From positions 1 to 64,000 of the forward strand of contig NZ_QPNC01000016.1 in assembly GCF_003386285.1 (NCBI RefSeq): DNA of 64,000 bases, given 5' to 3'. Both the position numbers and the translations under genes were made by a program. The notes under the pieces were generated by a model. The model worked only from the letters and a program-made list of their open reading frames with translations, did no database searches and was not told the DNA's origin. Source of the stretch: Nocardiopsis sp. FIRDI 009. Lineage in GTDB: Bacteria > Actinomycetota > Actinomycetes > Streptosporangiales > Streptosporangiaceae. This document shows positions 53,682 through 62,281 of this stretch, in pieces. The number at the start of each line of letters is the position of its first letter. The stretch's first letter is position 1.

Positions 53682-54611
53682 TCAGCCCAACAGGAGGGTG
53701 ACCCCGAACAGGACCGGGACGGTGAGGAGGGTGGTGATCAGCACGACCTCGCGGGCGACCTCCTCACCGGTCCGGTACCGGACGGAGTACGTGAACACGT
53801 TCTGCGCGGTCGGCAGGGCGGCGAGCACCACCACGGAGAACAGCGTCGTGCCCGGCAGGGAGAACACGAAAGCGCCGACCGCCCACGCGACGAGCGGCTG
53901 CGCGAACGACTTGAGCGCCGCCGCCACGAACACGGGACCGCGCTCCGGGCCGCGCCCCGGCAGGCCGCTTCCGTGCAGTGAGATCCCGAACGCCAGCAGC
54001 ATGGCGGGCACGGCCATACCGCCGACGAGGTCGAACGGTTCCATGAACGGCGCGGGCGGGGTCCAGCCGGAGGCGGAGACCAGGACACCGGCGAGGGACC
54101 CGATGACGATCGGGTTGCGCACGGGGGTCCCCAGCGCCCGCCGCAGGGCCGGACCCACCCCGTGCGCTCCCCCCTGGGACAGGTCCAGGACGGTGAGCCC
54201 CACGGGGGCGAGCACGAGCAGCTGCGTGAGGAGGACGGGGGCCACCAGGGACGCGTCGCCGAGCACGTACGCGGCGATGGGGATGCCCAGGTTGCCCGCG
54301 TTCACGTAGCAGGCGCAGAGGGCGCCGATGACGGAACGGCCCAGCCCCCACCCCCGGAGGGCGGCGACGACGGCGAACACCAGGCCGACCGTGAGCACGG
54401 TCAGGACCCCGACCAGCGCCGGGGTCGACAGCAGGGAGGAGAGGTCGGCCCGCGCGAGGATCGTGAACAGCAGCGCCGGACTGGCCACGTAGAAGGCGAG
54501 TCTGGTGAGGACGTCCTTGGCGCCCGGCCCCAGGAGGGGGATCCGTCCCAGCATGTAGCCGATGACGACGACGCTGGTGATGACGCCGAACCCTACGATG
54601 ACCCCGGACAA
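53682..54611 (-). CDS. AEC-family (auxin efflux carrier-like) transporter
   Basis: 309 residues, ten predicted membrane helices. Family features: ACYVNAGNLGIPIAAYVLGD, RNPIVIGSLAGVLV, and SLPTAQNVF-like AALPTAQNVFTYSVRY near the end. AEC proteins export organic anions such as malate. The start is TTG 54611 (GGGGAGCGCCGA upstream); no better in-frame start precedes the first helix. Convergent with the OmpA gene. Confidence 0.9.
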   Translation of the reverse strand: MSGVIVGFGVITSVVVIGYMLGRIPLLGPGAKDVLTRLAFYVASPALLFTILARADLSSLLSTPALVGVLTVLTVGLVFAVVAALRGWGLGRSVIGALCACYVNAGNLGIPIAAYVLGDASLVAPVLLTQLLVLAPVGLTVLDLSQGGAHGVGPALRRALGTPVRNPIVIGSLAGVLVSASGWTPPAPFMEPFDLVGGMAVPAMLLAFGISLHGSGLPGRGPERGPVFVAAALKSFAQPLVAWAVGAFVFSLPGTTLFSVVVLAALPTAQNVFTYSVRYRTGEEVAREVVLITTLLTVPVLFGVTLLLG

Positions 54612-54702
54612 TCGGCGCTCCCCGTGCGATACCGCGACACGATCGGGGAAACGGTATCCGGGCTGGTGCGACGGCGACGAGCCGGGGGTCGGGGGAGCGC
54701 GG

Positions 54703-57078
54703 TCACTCCCCGGGGGCCGGGCTGGGGGCGTCCGACGGCTCGGCCTCGTCCTCCTCCGCGGCCTCCTCCTCGGCCTCGGCCGCCGCGGCGGCGGCCCGGT
54801 CGGCGGCGCGTGTGGTGCACACCTCCTCGGCGGGGGCCGAGGCGCCGTCGACGGCGACCACGGTGAAGCAGTACTCGCCGTAGGTGTCGGTGGTGGTGAT
54901 CTGCGCCGAGGTCACCCCGGCACCGGTCCGGGCCAGGGTCGTGGGGTCGAGGTGCTGCGGCCCGCCCACCACGAAGAAGGGCGCGGTGCCACCGCTGTTG
55001 TCGGTCCAGCTGAGGCGGACGGCGTTGAGGGTGTCCTCCAGACGCACCTCCGTGGGGGCGCCGATCGGCTCCGGCACGGTCGGTTCGACCGTCTCGTCCG
55101 TGCCGTCGTCGGCGGCCTCCCCGTCACCGGCGGACGCGTCGGCTCCGGCGCTCGGCTCGGCGGCGGGCTCCTCGGGTTCGGCGGCCGAGAGGATCGGCGT
55201 CTGGGGGCCGGTCGACGCGAAGGCGCCGGACACGGAGGTGAGCAGCAGGATGCCGCACACGCTCGCGGCGAGGTGGAGGTGCCTGCGCCAGCGGGCCTGG
55301 GAGACGTCCGGTTCGTGGAGCGCGGACCACCCGGGGGCCTCGTCCCGCGGGGTGGCGGCCCCGTCCTCGGGCAGACGGGCCGACTCGGCCGTGCCGCTCC
55401 AGCCCTCCACACGCGACCAGGCGAGGAGCGGGGAGATCTCCTCGCCGCGCAGCCTGGCCATCATGATCTCGGCGGTGCCGCCCGCGTCGGTGGCGGGAAG
55501 CCTGCTGCCGCTCTGGTCGTCGCCGGGCACCGCCGCGGACTGGTCGCCGCGCAGCTGACGGGCGCCGTCGAGGCGTGCCGAGGCGGGCGCGGACGGGTGC
55601 TCGGCCGGGACGCCGGGGGGCGCGGAGGGCGGTCCGGCGGGGGTGTTCCGGGGGCCTGTGCCGGGGTGCGGCGTGGGGGAGGCGGGCGCGGGAGCGGGAC
55701 CCGACACCGCGTAGGGCGGTGCGGGGAGGTGTTCCTGGGGGGTGTGGGGCGTCTGCTCGCCGCTGGGGACGGAGTACGGGGACGGATGCGGGCGCGGCGG
55801 TCCCGTGGGCGGGGTGTGCGCGCCGGAGGGCGCCGTGTGGGGTCCCGAGAGGGGGGGCTGGGCGCCGGCGGAGGGCGCGGTGTGCGGGGCCTGCGGGTCG
55901 GAGGGCCCGGCGTGGGGCGTCGCGGCGGGGTGGGCCGCTTGGGCGTTATGGGGTGCCTGTTCCCCGGCGGGGGCGGGCCGGGAGGTCGGCGGTGTCTGCG
56001 GACCCGACGGCTGTGTGTGCGCGCTCGCGGGTGACGCCAGGGCGTCGGGACGGGTCGCCTGAGGCGTGTGCGGGACCTGCTCGCCGCTGGGGACGGAGTA
56101 CGGGGACGGGGTCCGCGGACCCGTGGACGGAGCCTCGGGGGCGGTGGTCGGCGGCACCGTGGTCGGCGGCTGGGCCCCACCGGGCACGTACGGGTCGGCG
56201 GGGGTCGGTTCGGGGGCGGCCGCCCCGGACAGCGGCGCCTGGGCGCCACTGGCACCGGAGACCGTCGGCACCGGTCGCGACGTGCGCGCCTGTTCGAACG
56301 CCGCGGCGAACTCCGCCGCGCTCCCGTAGCGCTCCTGCGGCGCCTTGGCCAGCGCACGTGTGAGCACACCGCGGAGCTTGCGGGAGATGTCCCGCCGTCC
56401 GACCGGCGGCGCCTCCTCGGTCAGCACCCGCCGCGCGTACTCCCGCGCGTCGAACCCGTCCCCGACGGTGAACGGCGTGCGGCCGACGAGCATCGTCCAG
56501 ATCGTCGAGGCGAGCTGGTACACGTCCGAGGCGGCCGTCCGCGGCTCGCCGCGCAACGCCTCCGGGGGCGCGTGCAGGAACGACTCCGACCCCGAAGGCG
56601 GCGGGGGCACGGCCGCGCCGATCGGGTGAACGGAGCCGAAACCGGTCAGCACCGGGGTACGGCCCGCCCTCAGGACATTGCCCGGGCTGACGTCGTTGTG
56701 CACCAGACCCCGACCGTGCATCGCGCCCAGGGCGGCCGCCGCGCTCCGGGCGACCGCCGCCGCCTCCTGGAGCGGAGCCGGTCCCCTGGCGGCGAGCATG
56801 TCGGCGAAGGAGCCGTCCGCGTAGAACGGCAGAACCACGAACAGGTCGCCCTCGGCCGTGGTGCCCGCGTCCAGCAGCGGCACCACACCGGGCACCCCGC
56901 TGAGATCACGCAGCCGGTCGAGCTCGGCGCGCCCCTGCGCGGCGGGCAGGACCTTGAGCACGACGTCGGCACCACTGGTCGCACGCGTCGCGCGGACGAT
57001 CCTGGCACGGCGCCCCCGGCGCAGCACGGCGGACGTGTCGTATCCGGGCGCCCATGCGGCGTGTGCGGAGCCGGACAT
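54703..57078 (-). CDS. atypical Ser/Thr protein kinase with Pro-rich linker and FN3-like domain
   Basis: 791 residues. The kinase domain (about 13-275) keeps Lys42 in VVLKVL, the catalytic H127-N-D129 with Asn134 (LVHNDVSPGNVL) and SDVYQLASTIW, but the glycine loop is poor (LRRGRRARIV) and the DFG Asp is replaced: LTGFGSV, G146. Then come about 250 Pro/Thr/Ser-rich residues with a repeated PSPYSVPSGEQ segment, one membrane helix (LAASVCGILLLTSVSGAF) and an extracytoplasmic fibronectin-III-like domain. It may be a pseudokinase or scaffold for the type VII genes next to it. Confidence 0.85.
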   Translation of the reverse strand: MSGSAHAAWAPGYDTSAVLRRGRRARIVRATRATSGADVVLKVLPAAQGRAELDRLRDLSGVPGVVPLLDAGTTAEGDLFVVLPFYADGSFADMLAARGPAPLQEAAAVARSAAAALGAMHGRGLVHNDVSPGNVLRAGRTPVLTGFGSVHPIGAAVPPPPSGSESFLHAPPEALRGEPRTAASDVYQLASTIWTMLVGRTPFTVGDGFDAREYARRVLTEEAPPVGRRDISRKLRGVLTRALAKAPQERYGSAAEFAAAFEQARTSRPVPTVSGASGAQAPLSGAAAPEPTPADPYVPGGAQPPTTVPPTTAPEAPSTGPRTPSPYSVPSGEQVPHTPQATRPDALASPASAHTQPSGPQTPPTSRPAPAGEQAPHNAQAAHPAATPHAGPSDPQAPHTAPSAGAQPPLSGPHTAPSGAHTPPTGPPRPHPSPYSVPSGEQTPHTPQEHLPAPPYAVSGPAPAPASPTPHPGTGPRNTPAGPPSAPPGVPAEHPSAPASARLDGARQLRGDQSAAVPGDDQSGSRLPATDAGGTAEIMMARLRGEEISPLLAWSRVEGWSGTAESARLPEDGAATPRDEAPGWSALHEPDVSQARWRRHLHLAASVCGILLLTSVSGAFASTGPQTPILSAAEPEEPAAEPSAGADASAGDGEAADDGTDETVEPTVPEPIGAPTEVRLEDTLNAVRLSWTDNSGGTAPFFVVGGPQHLDPTTLARTGAGVTSAQITTTDTYGEYCFTVVAVDGASAPAEEVCTTRAADRAAAAAAEAEEEAAEEDEAEPSDAPSPAPGE

Positions 57079-57153
57079 GAGTGAGCGACCCCCTCGTGGT
57101 GTTCGTGGCGGAAGGCCCCGGCGCCCAGGCGTCGGGGGCGGTGAAGCGGTGGG

Positions 57154-57513
57154 TCAGGGCAGCTCCGGCAGTCGCGGGGCGTCGAACGCGGGGTCCTGCA
57201 CCACCTGCTGCCGGAACGTTCCGAACCCACGTTCCTCGTTGACCTCCTGCTGACGGCCGAACGCCCCGATGAGGGCGATGACGCCGCAGATCAGGGCGGT
57301 GAGAATGAGACCGCCGATCACCGCCGGCCACACCTGCTGCCGGCGCCGCCAGTAGCGGCTGGAACCGTACAGCAGGGCCGACCGCAGCTGCCGGTGCCGC
57401 AGGGCGTCCGCCTGGAGGACGTACTTCTCCTCGTCGGGCGTGTAGTGGAACGCCTCGGGGAGCTGCGGGTCCGGATCCGCTGGGGCCGGTGGGGGTGGCG
57501 TGGGGGAGGACAT
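57154..57513 (-). CDS. single-helix membrane protein of the type VII cluster
   Basis: 119 residues. A Pro-rich cytoplasmic N-terminus, a basic stretch RHRQLRSALLYGSSRYWRRR, one helix (61-85) and a short outside tail. No family recognised. It lies between the kinase and WXG100 genes, probably in the same operon (14-bp gap to the WXG gene). Confidence 0.75.
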   Translation of the reverse strand: MSSPTPPPPAPADPDPQLPEAFHYTPDEEKYVLQADALRHRQLRSALLYGSSRYWRRRQQVWPAVIGGLILTALICGVIALIGAFGRQQEVNEERGFGTFRQQVVQDPAFDAPRLPELP

Positions 57514-57527
57514 CGGCGATCAGCCTA

Positions 57528-57821
57528 CTAGAACAGACTGTTCAGGTAGTTGGTCAGACGGCCGTACTTCTCGGCGGTACCGCTGGTGGCCTCGATCATC
57601 TTCGAGAAGGCGGCGTTGACCTCGGCGAAGTGGGAGTCGAACTCCTGGGCCTTGGCCTGGAACTGCGCGCTGCCGGAGCCCTCCCACTGGCTGACGGTGC
57701 TCTCGGACTGCTCGTTGATCTGGCTCATGATCGCGGTGAAGCGGGCCAGGTGCGCCTGCTGGTCGGAGGCCAGACCCTCCAGTTGACCGACATTGCCGTA
57801 GACATCGAACTGGCTGCCCAT
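57528..57821 (-). CDS. WXG100-family protein (EsxA-like)
   Basis: 97 residues from ATG 57821. Two amphipathic helices joined by W46-E-G48 in TVSQWEGSGSAQF, and a hydrophobic ending NYLNSLF. WXG100 proteins are small substrates of type VII secretion, exported as dimers. The second small protein upstream is its likely partner. No EccC or EccD machinery lies in the window. Confidence 0.93.
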   Translation of the reverse strand: MGSQFDVYGNVGQLEGLASDQQAHLARFTAIMSQINEQSESTVSQWEGSGSAQFQAKAQEFDSHFAEVNAAFSKMIEATSGTAEKYGRLTNYLNSLF

Positions 57822-57865
57822 GACTGATCGCCTTTCTCGTGGCGGGGGAAGAGGGTGGGGAGAGG

Positions 57866-58204
57866 TTACGCGTTGATCGGACGGGAGAGGCCGCCGAGGT
57901 CGTTTCCGGCCTGCGCGAGGTCGTCGGCGGAATCCTGGTCGGTGATGTTGAACTGCTGCTGACCCTCGTTCAGCTTGATGCCGTTCTGGCTGCACCAGGT
58001 CATGAGTTCGTCGAACCGTTCGGTGAGCGCGTTGCGCGCCTCACGGAAATCGTGCAGGGCCTGGCCCTGGAGGGCGTCCCCGTCGTTGGACATGTCCTGG
58101 ATGAGCTGGTTCATCTGGGTGCGGAGGCCGTCGGACTCCTGCCCGAGGTTCTCTCCTCCCGTTCCGAGTGCGTTGACATTTTCGAGACCGGCGTGGTTGG
58201 ACAT
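57866..58204 (-). CDS. WXG100-like protein (EsxB-like partner, WxG not conserved)
   Basis: 112 residues from ATG 58204. Helix-turn-helix hairpin layout of about 100 residues, but the turn reads ALQGQALHDF rather than WxG. It lies immediately upstream of the WXG100 gene, so the two probably form a heterodimer. A TACTAT -10-like element (minus strand, about 58313-58318) precedes it. Confidence 0.82.
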   Translation of the reverse strand: MSNHAGLENVNALGTGGENLGQESDGLRTQMNQLIQDMSNDGDALQGQALHDFREARNALTERFDELMTWCSQNGIKLNEGQQQFNITDQDSADDLAQAGNDLGGLSRPINA

Positions 58205-58403
58205 CCGAATCCTTCCAGGGGGATGGGAGAGGAACTGTGCGGTGATCCCGTCCTCCGGGGGGCATGGTGTTCGTCATGGGGCGGAACACGGGAGGAGGGG
58301 AGATTACGGACGATAGTAAGCATCTCATCGGTGGGTCAATGACCACGCACCCTTCGCGACATCGCGGCCGGATTCGGCCAATGCGGTGCTGTTCACGGCT
58401 GGT

Positions 58404-58919
58404 TCACGGCTGGCCGTCGCCGCAGTCCACGTAGTCGATGACGCTCGCCTCGTACTCCTCCGGGGTGTCGAGGGTCTCCCAGTGCTCGTCCATGTAGGCG
58501 TCGACGAAGTCCTCGCCGTTGACGGGTTCGCCGCACCAGGTGACCTCGTTGTGGTACATGGCGTCCGCGAGAGCCCCGTCGATCTGCCCGGAGTTGTGGA
58601 CCGCCTCGGTGTTCCACTCGTCCTTGTCCAGTTCGACGTAGTACCCGCCCCCGTTCTCCCGAACGATCGCGGTGTCGAACAGCCTGTCCCTCTTGTCGCC
58701 GATGTTCTCGACGACCTGGCCCGGGTCGCCCTCGGCGAACATGCGGTCCAGCGTGCGCACCATGACCTCCCGTTCGACCCAGAAGAAGGAGACGTAGTCG
58801 CCGGTCGGCTCCTCCTCGGCCCCGGTCTCGGGTTCGGGGGTCGAACAGGCGGACAGGACCAGGATCGTGGCCAGGGTGACCGCCATGAAGGCGGGCGCAC
58901 GGCCCTTGTACGGGGTCAA
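58404..58919 (-). CDS. lipoprotein of the type VII cluster
   Basis: 171 residues from TTG 58919, which has a CGGAGGAACC ribosome site. Signal peptide with lipobox LVLSAC, Cys25. The rest is acidic with two Cys (WCGEPV and YVDCGDG). No known family. It follows the big substrate gene via a 16-codon ORF whose stop overlaps this start. Confidence 0.75.
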   Translation of the reverse strand: MTPYKGRAPAFMAVTLATILVLSACSTPEPETGAEEEPTGDYVSFFWVEREVMVRTLDRMFAEGDPGQVVENIGDKRDRLFDTAIVRENGGGYYVELDKDEWNTEAVHNSGQIDGALADAMYHNEVTWCGEPVNGEDFVDAYMDEHWETLDTPEEYEASVIDYVDCGDGQP

Positions 58920-58966
58920 CGGTTCCTCCGGATCGTGTCGGCGACGGTCTGCGGCCAGCCGCGCAT
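58916..58966 (-). CDS. possible 16-codon coupling ORF
   Basis: MRGWPQTVADTIRRNR, with its ATG in the stop of the 871-residue gene (TGATG) and its own stop overlapping the lipoprotein TTG (TTGA). It could couple translation of the two large genes. It may be chance, since it is very short. Confidence 0.3.
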   Translation of the reverse strand: MRGWPQTVADTIRRNR

Positions 58967-61581
58967 CACTCCTCCTCTTCCTCCCCTCGGCCCTCGAAGA
59001 CCCTGTTCGTGTCGTTGTAGGAGTTGTTGTACTGCTCGACGAAGTCGTCCACGCGCTGGTGGCCCGGCTGGGTACGGCCGTCGCTGGTGGTGATCTCCAC
59101 GTCGTCCATGATGTTGCTGATGGCGCCGTCCATCCGGTCGAGGTCCTGGTTCTCGTTGTCCGTCCACTCGTTCGGGTCCTTCTCGACGCTGACCCTGACG
59201 GAGTCGTCGAAGACGAAGCCCTCCCCGATGTCCTCCGGGGCCAGCCGCACACCGTCCTGCCAGACGGTGAGGGCTCCGCCGTCGATCAGGGTGTGGAACT
59301 CGTCGGGACGGATGACGTCGTTGAGGGCCTCGGGGTCGTGCTGCGACAGGTAGTCGAGGGCCTCGATCCGGAAGTTGCGCTCAATGTACTCGGCACCGGA
59401 GAAGGTCGGATGGCGCGGGGAGACCTCGTACTCTCCGTCGACGATCGCCTCGACGATGCTGTCCTGCCCGAGCTCCAGGCCCTTCGCCACGGCCGCGCCG
59501 ATGACCGGGATCTTCTCCGACAGGCCGGTCGCCTCGCCCACGATGTACTCCGTGATCTGCGTCTTGCGGTCGATCTGCTCGTCGAGGTCGGCGGTCCGGT
59601 CGGCGGACTCCCTGCGCAGGGCCTCCTCCAGAAGGGCCTGGAGTTGGCCCCCGCCGCGTGCCGTCTCCTCGTCCTGCCCGCTCTCGAAGAACGCGGCGGC
59701 CTCGATCTGCTGGTAGACGTCGACCGAGTTGACCACACGCCCCGCGGTCTCGTCGTTGCCCATGAGCAGCTGCATGTACATGGCGCGCTCCTCGGGCCCC
59801 ATGGAGACGAAGTTCCTGTCCGGTTCGAAGTCCCCGATGCCCGTCACCGGCTCGTTGTCCTGGAGGACGTCGCTGTCGGCGAAGCTGTAGATGTGGGCGT
59901 CGAAGATGTCCGCGAGGCTGTCGGCGAGTTCGCCGTTGAACTGGGTGAAGGACGCGTCGGAGTACTCGTTCTCCCCCTCGGTCACGTCGACCCCGGTGTT
60001 GACGAGGGCGTCGTGCATGTCCGGGTCGGTGAGGGTCTCCATGAACCCCGCGAACGCGCGCCCGGCACGGCTGACCTCCAGGGGGTCGTCGCTGTTCAGG
60101 TCCTCGTGCAGCCAGTCGGTCAGCTGGCGGGCGGTGGCGCCGTCGTCGTGCCACTCGTAGGTGAGCGTGCCCTCCAGGGCCTGGGTGCGCAGGTCGTCGT
60201 GGTAGTCGATCCCCAGCTCCGGGTTGAGGTGGGTGCCCGTGAGCATGAAGTAGTTGGAGTCCTCGTTGCGGCTGGCCACGTCGATCAGGGCCGCCATCTG
60301 CTCGGAAGCCGGCATGATCCCGTCCGGGTCGGGCACGTCGCCCCAGTTGTCGAGGAAGGCCCCCATGGACAGGTGGAGGTTGGTGGACAGGCCGTATCCG
60401 GCCTCCAGGTCCTCGTCGGTGTGGGCGAGGAGCGCGGACAGCGACCTGAGGTCGTCCCCCAGCGTGACCGGGGTGTAGGGGACGCTGTTCTCGTCGTGGT
60501 CGACGGGCAGGGAGCTCTCCACGGCGGTCCGGAAGCTCTGGGGCAGCTTGTCGTAGCCGCCGCCGAGGTTCGGGTCGGAGAGGGCGAGCAGGCCGTCGCC
60601 GAGGACGCCCAGGGCGCGTTCGCGCTCCTCGTCGGTCATGTCGCTCCCGGCCATGAGGCCGGGGAGGGCGAGGACGCCCGGGCCGAGCCCGTCCCCGTTG
60701 GTGTGCTCGTCCTCCAGCTGCCCGTAGAACTCCTCCAGGAAGTCGACCTCGCGGGAGCTGAGTTCGGTGCCGTTCTCCTGGCCCCGCCGCGCGTTGGTGC
60801 CGATCATGGCCATCAGGGCCATGAGTTCGTCGTAGCGCTCGTCCAGGGGCTTGTCGCCGCTCCAGTAGCCGTTGAGCTCCTCGGCCCACTCGCGCGCGTT
60901 CTCGTCGGTGAGGAGGTTCTCGTCGATGAGCTGGGCGAAGCGAGCGGGGTCGAGGTTGTAGAACGCCCAGTCGGCGTTGCCCGCGTCGATGAGCCGCTGG
61001 ACGTTGGCGGGGGTGGGGCCCTGTTCGAGCATCTCGCGGATGTCCGCGGCGTTGTCCTGGAGCTTCTGCCAGTTGGTCTCCTCACGGGTGATGAGGGAGT
61101 CGCGGGTGGATTTGAGTCCGTCGTAGAGTTCGCGGCACTTCGCTTCGTCCCCGGCGCCCCAGTCCGTCCAGAGGAAGCCGTCGGCCTCGGGGTAGGTGGC
61201 GGTGATCGTCGCGTTCTGGTACTTGTCCGGGACGGCGCTCTCCTTGGCGCGGCGGTCGTTGTGCCAGTCGGAGACCTGGGCGCCCCACTCGTCCCTGAAC
61301 TCCTCGATCATGTCCGCCCACATCTCCGCGACGGAGGCGACGTAGGTGACGGTGACCGCGGCGTCGCGCCAGTGCTGCCGGTCCTCCTCGGAGAGGTTCC
61401 TGATGTCCCAGCCGATGACGTCGGTGAACTGCGTGGCCGCGGAGTCGAAGCCGCCCCGGAGGTCGTCGGCGCGTCCGAGTACCCGGGAGTTGAGCAGCTC
61501 CAGGTCCCGGGCGCACTCGTACATCGGACGGGACGTGTAGTCGACGGAACGGGGGGAGAAGTCCAGGTCGAAGGAGGCCAC
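58966..61581 (-). CDS. large putative type VII secretion substrate (871 aa)
   Basis: 871 residues from GTG 61581 (AAGGAAG ribosome site). Acidic, soluble and largely helical, with no signal peptide. The N-terminal 120 residues could be an ESX-type helical bundle; the middle has long helices (for example ALLAHTDEDLEAGYGLSTNL) and the C-terminus ends in a Glu tail. Similar large proteins are encoded with WXG100 genes in streptomycetes (DUF6571-like, tentative). The C-terminal 150 residues could be a toxin or enzyme domain, but I see no known motif. Confidence 0.8.
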   Translation of the reverse strand: MASFDLDFSPRSVDYTSRPMYECARDLELLNSRVLGRADDLRGGFDSAATQFTDVIGWDIRNLSEEDRQHWRDAAVTVTYVASVAEMWADMIEEFRDEWGAQVSDWHNDRRAKESAVPDKYQNATITATYPEADGFLWTDWGAGDEAKCRELYDGLKSTRDSLITREETNWQKLQDNAADIREMLEQGPTPANVQRLIDAGNADWAFYNLDPARFAQLIDENLLTDENAREWAEELNGYWSGDKPLDERYDELMALMAMIGTNARRGQENGTELSSREVDFLEEFYGQLEDEHTNGDGLGPGVLALPGLMAGSDMTDEERERALGVLGDGLLALSDPNLGGGYDKLPQSFRTAVESSLPVDHDENSVPYTPVTLGDDLRSLSALLAHTDEDLEAGYGLSTNLHLSMGAFLDNWGDVPDPDGIMPASEQMAALIDVASRNEDSNYFMLTGTHLNPELGIDYHDDLRTQALEGTLTYEWHDDGATARQLTDWLHEDLNSDDPLEVSRAGRAFAGFMETLTDPDMHDALVNTGVDVTEGENEYSDASFTQFNGELADSLADIFDAHIYSFADSDVLQDNEPVTGIGDFEPDRNFVSMGPEERAMYMQLLMGNDETAGRVVNSVDVYQQIEAAAFFESGQDEETARGGGQLQALLEEALRRESADRTADLDEQIDRKTQITEYIVGEATGLSEKIPVIGAAVAKGLELGQDSIVEAIVDGEYEVSPRHPTFSGAEYIERNFRIEALDYLSQHDPEALNDVIRPDEFHTLIDGGALTVWQDGVRLAPEDIGEGFVFDDSVRVSVEKDPNEWTDNENQDLDRMDGAISNIMDDVEITTSDGRTQPGHQRVDDFVEQYNNSYNDTNRVFEGRGEEEEE

Positions 61582-61678
61582 GGTCTTCCTTGGGGGTGAA
61601 CGGGAAAGGCGGGGAGGGGGCGGGGACACGGCGGGGGGAGGAGATCGGTCCGCCGGGGTGGCGGGCGTCGGGCGGCGG

Positions 61679-62005
61679 CTAGAAGTTGATCTCCAGGCGC
61701 GCGTCCCAGGCGGAGTCGTACTCCTCGGCGCTCTCCAGGTCGTTCCGGGCGATCTCGGACGCACCCGCCTGGATGTTGTTCGCGAGGGAGAGGCCGTGCT
61801 CCTGGACGTCGATGAGGTCCTGGGCGAACTCCTCCTTGAACGTGCGGAACCCGGCCATGACGTCGGAGTGTCCCGCGGCCGCCTCGGCGTCCTCCATCAG
61901 GAGGTCGAACATGTCGGCCAGCCCGGCCATGGCGGCGGCGAGGGTCTCGGCGTACTCGCCGCCCTCCATCGCCTCGATCGGATTGCCGCCTGCCTCTGTG
62001 GTCAT
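61679..62005 (-). CDS. EspC/WXG-like small helical protein
   Basis: 108 residues from ATG 62005 (GGAGGAGACC ribosome site). All-helical, acidic, ending ...SAWDARLEINF. Length and helical content match ESX-associated secreted proteins (EspC-like). It precedes the large substrate gene by 97 bp and may be its chaperone or co-secreted partner. Confidence 0.7.
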   Translation of the reverse strand: MTTEAGGNPIEAMEGGEYAETLAAAMAGLADMFDLLMEDAEAAAGHSDVMAGFRTFKEEFAQDLIDVQEHGLSLANNIQAGASEIARNDLESAEEYDSAWDARLEINF

Positions 62006-62281
62006 GTGGGTCTCCTCCGTGGGTGCGGGATGACCGAGAGGGCGTACGCCGCCCTCCACGTGCGAGTACCGTCTCGCCGGGGGGTGGCGGGACGGTCGGG
62101 GTCCGGGTACGGGGTCAGACGCCCGAAGGGGCCGATGAGTTCCGTTGTGCGCGAGGTGTTCGGAGATGTTGTCCGTGTCCGGAGCGCGTTGTTCGCCGGG
62201 TGTTCAGGTCGGGACGGCGTTCGTCGTGAGGGGCGGTGCGCGCGGCGGCGGTGGCCCGCCGCGGGTCACGGGCGCGGGGGC

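Noticed and set aside
58867..61599. Very long open frame on the plus strand opposite the 871-residue gene
   Set aside because: It is Val/Gly/Leu-rich antisense translation of a high-GC coding region, with no ribosome site or family motif; the minus-strand protein has consistent composition and operon context.
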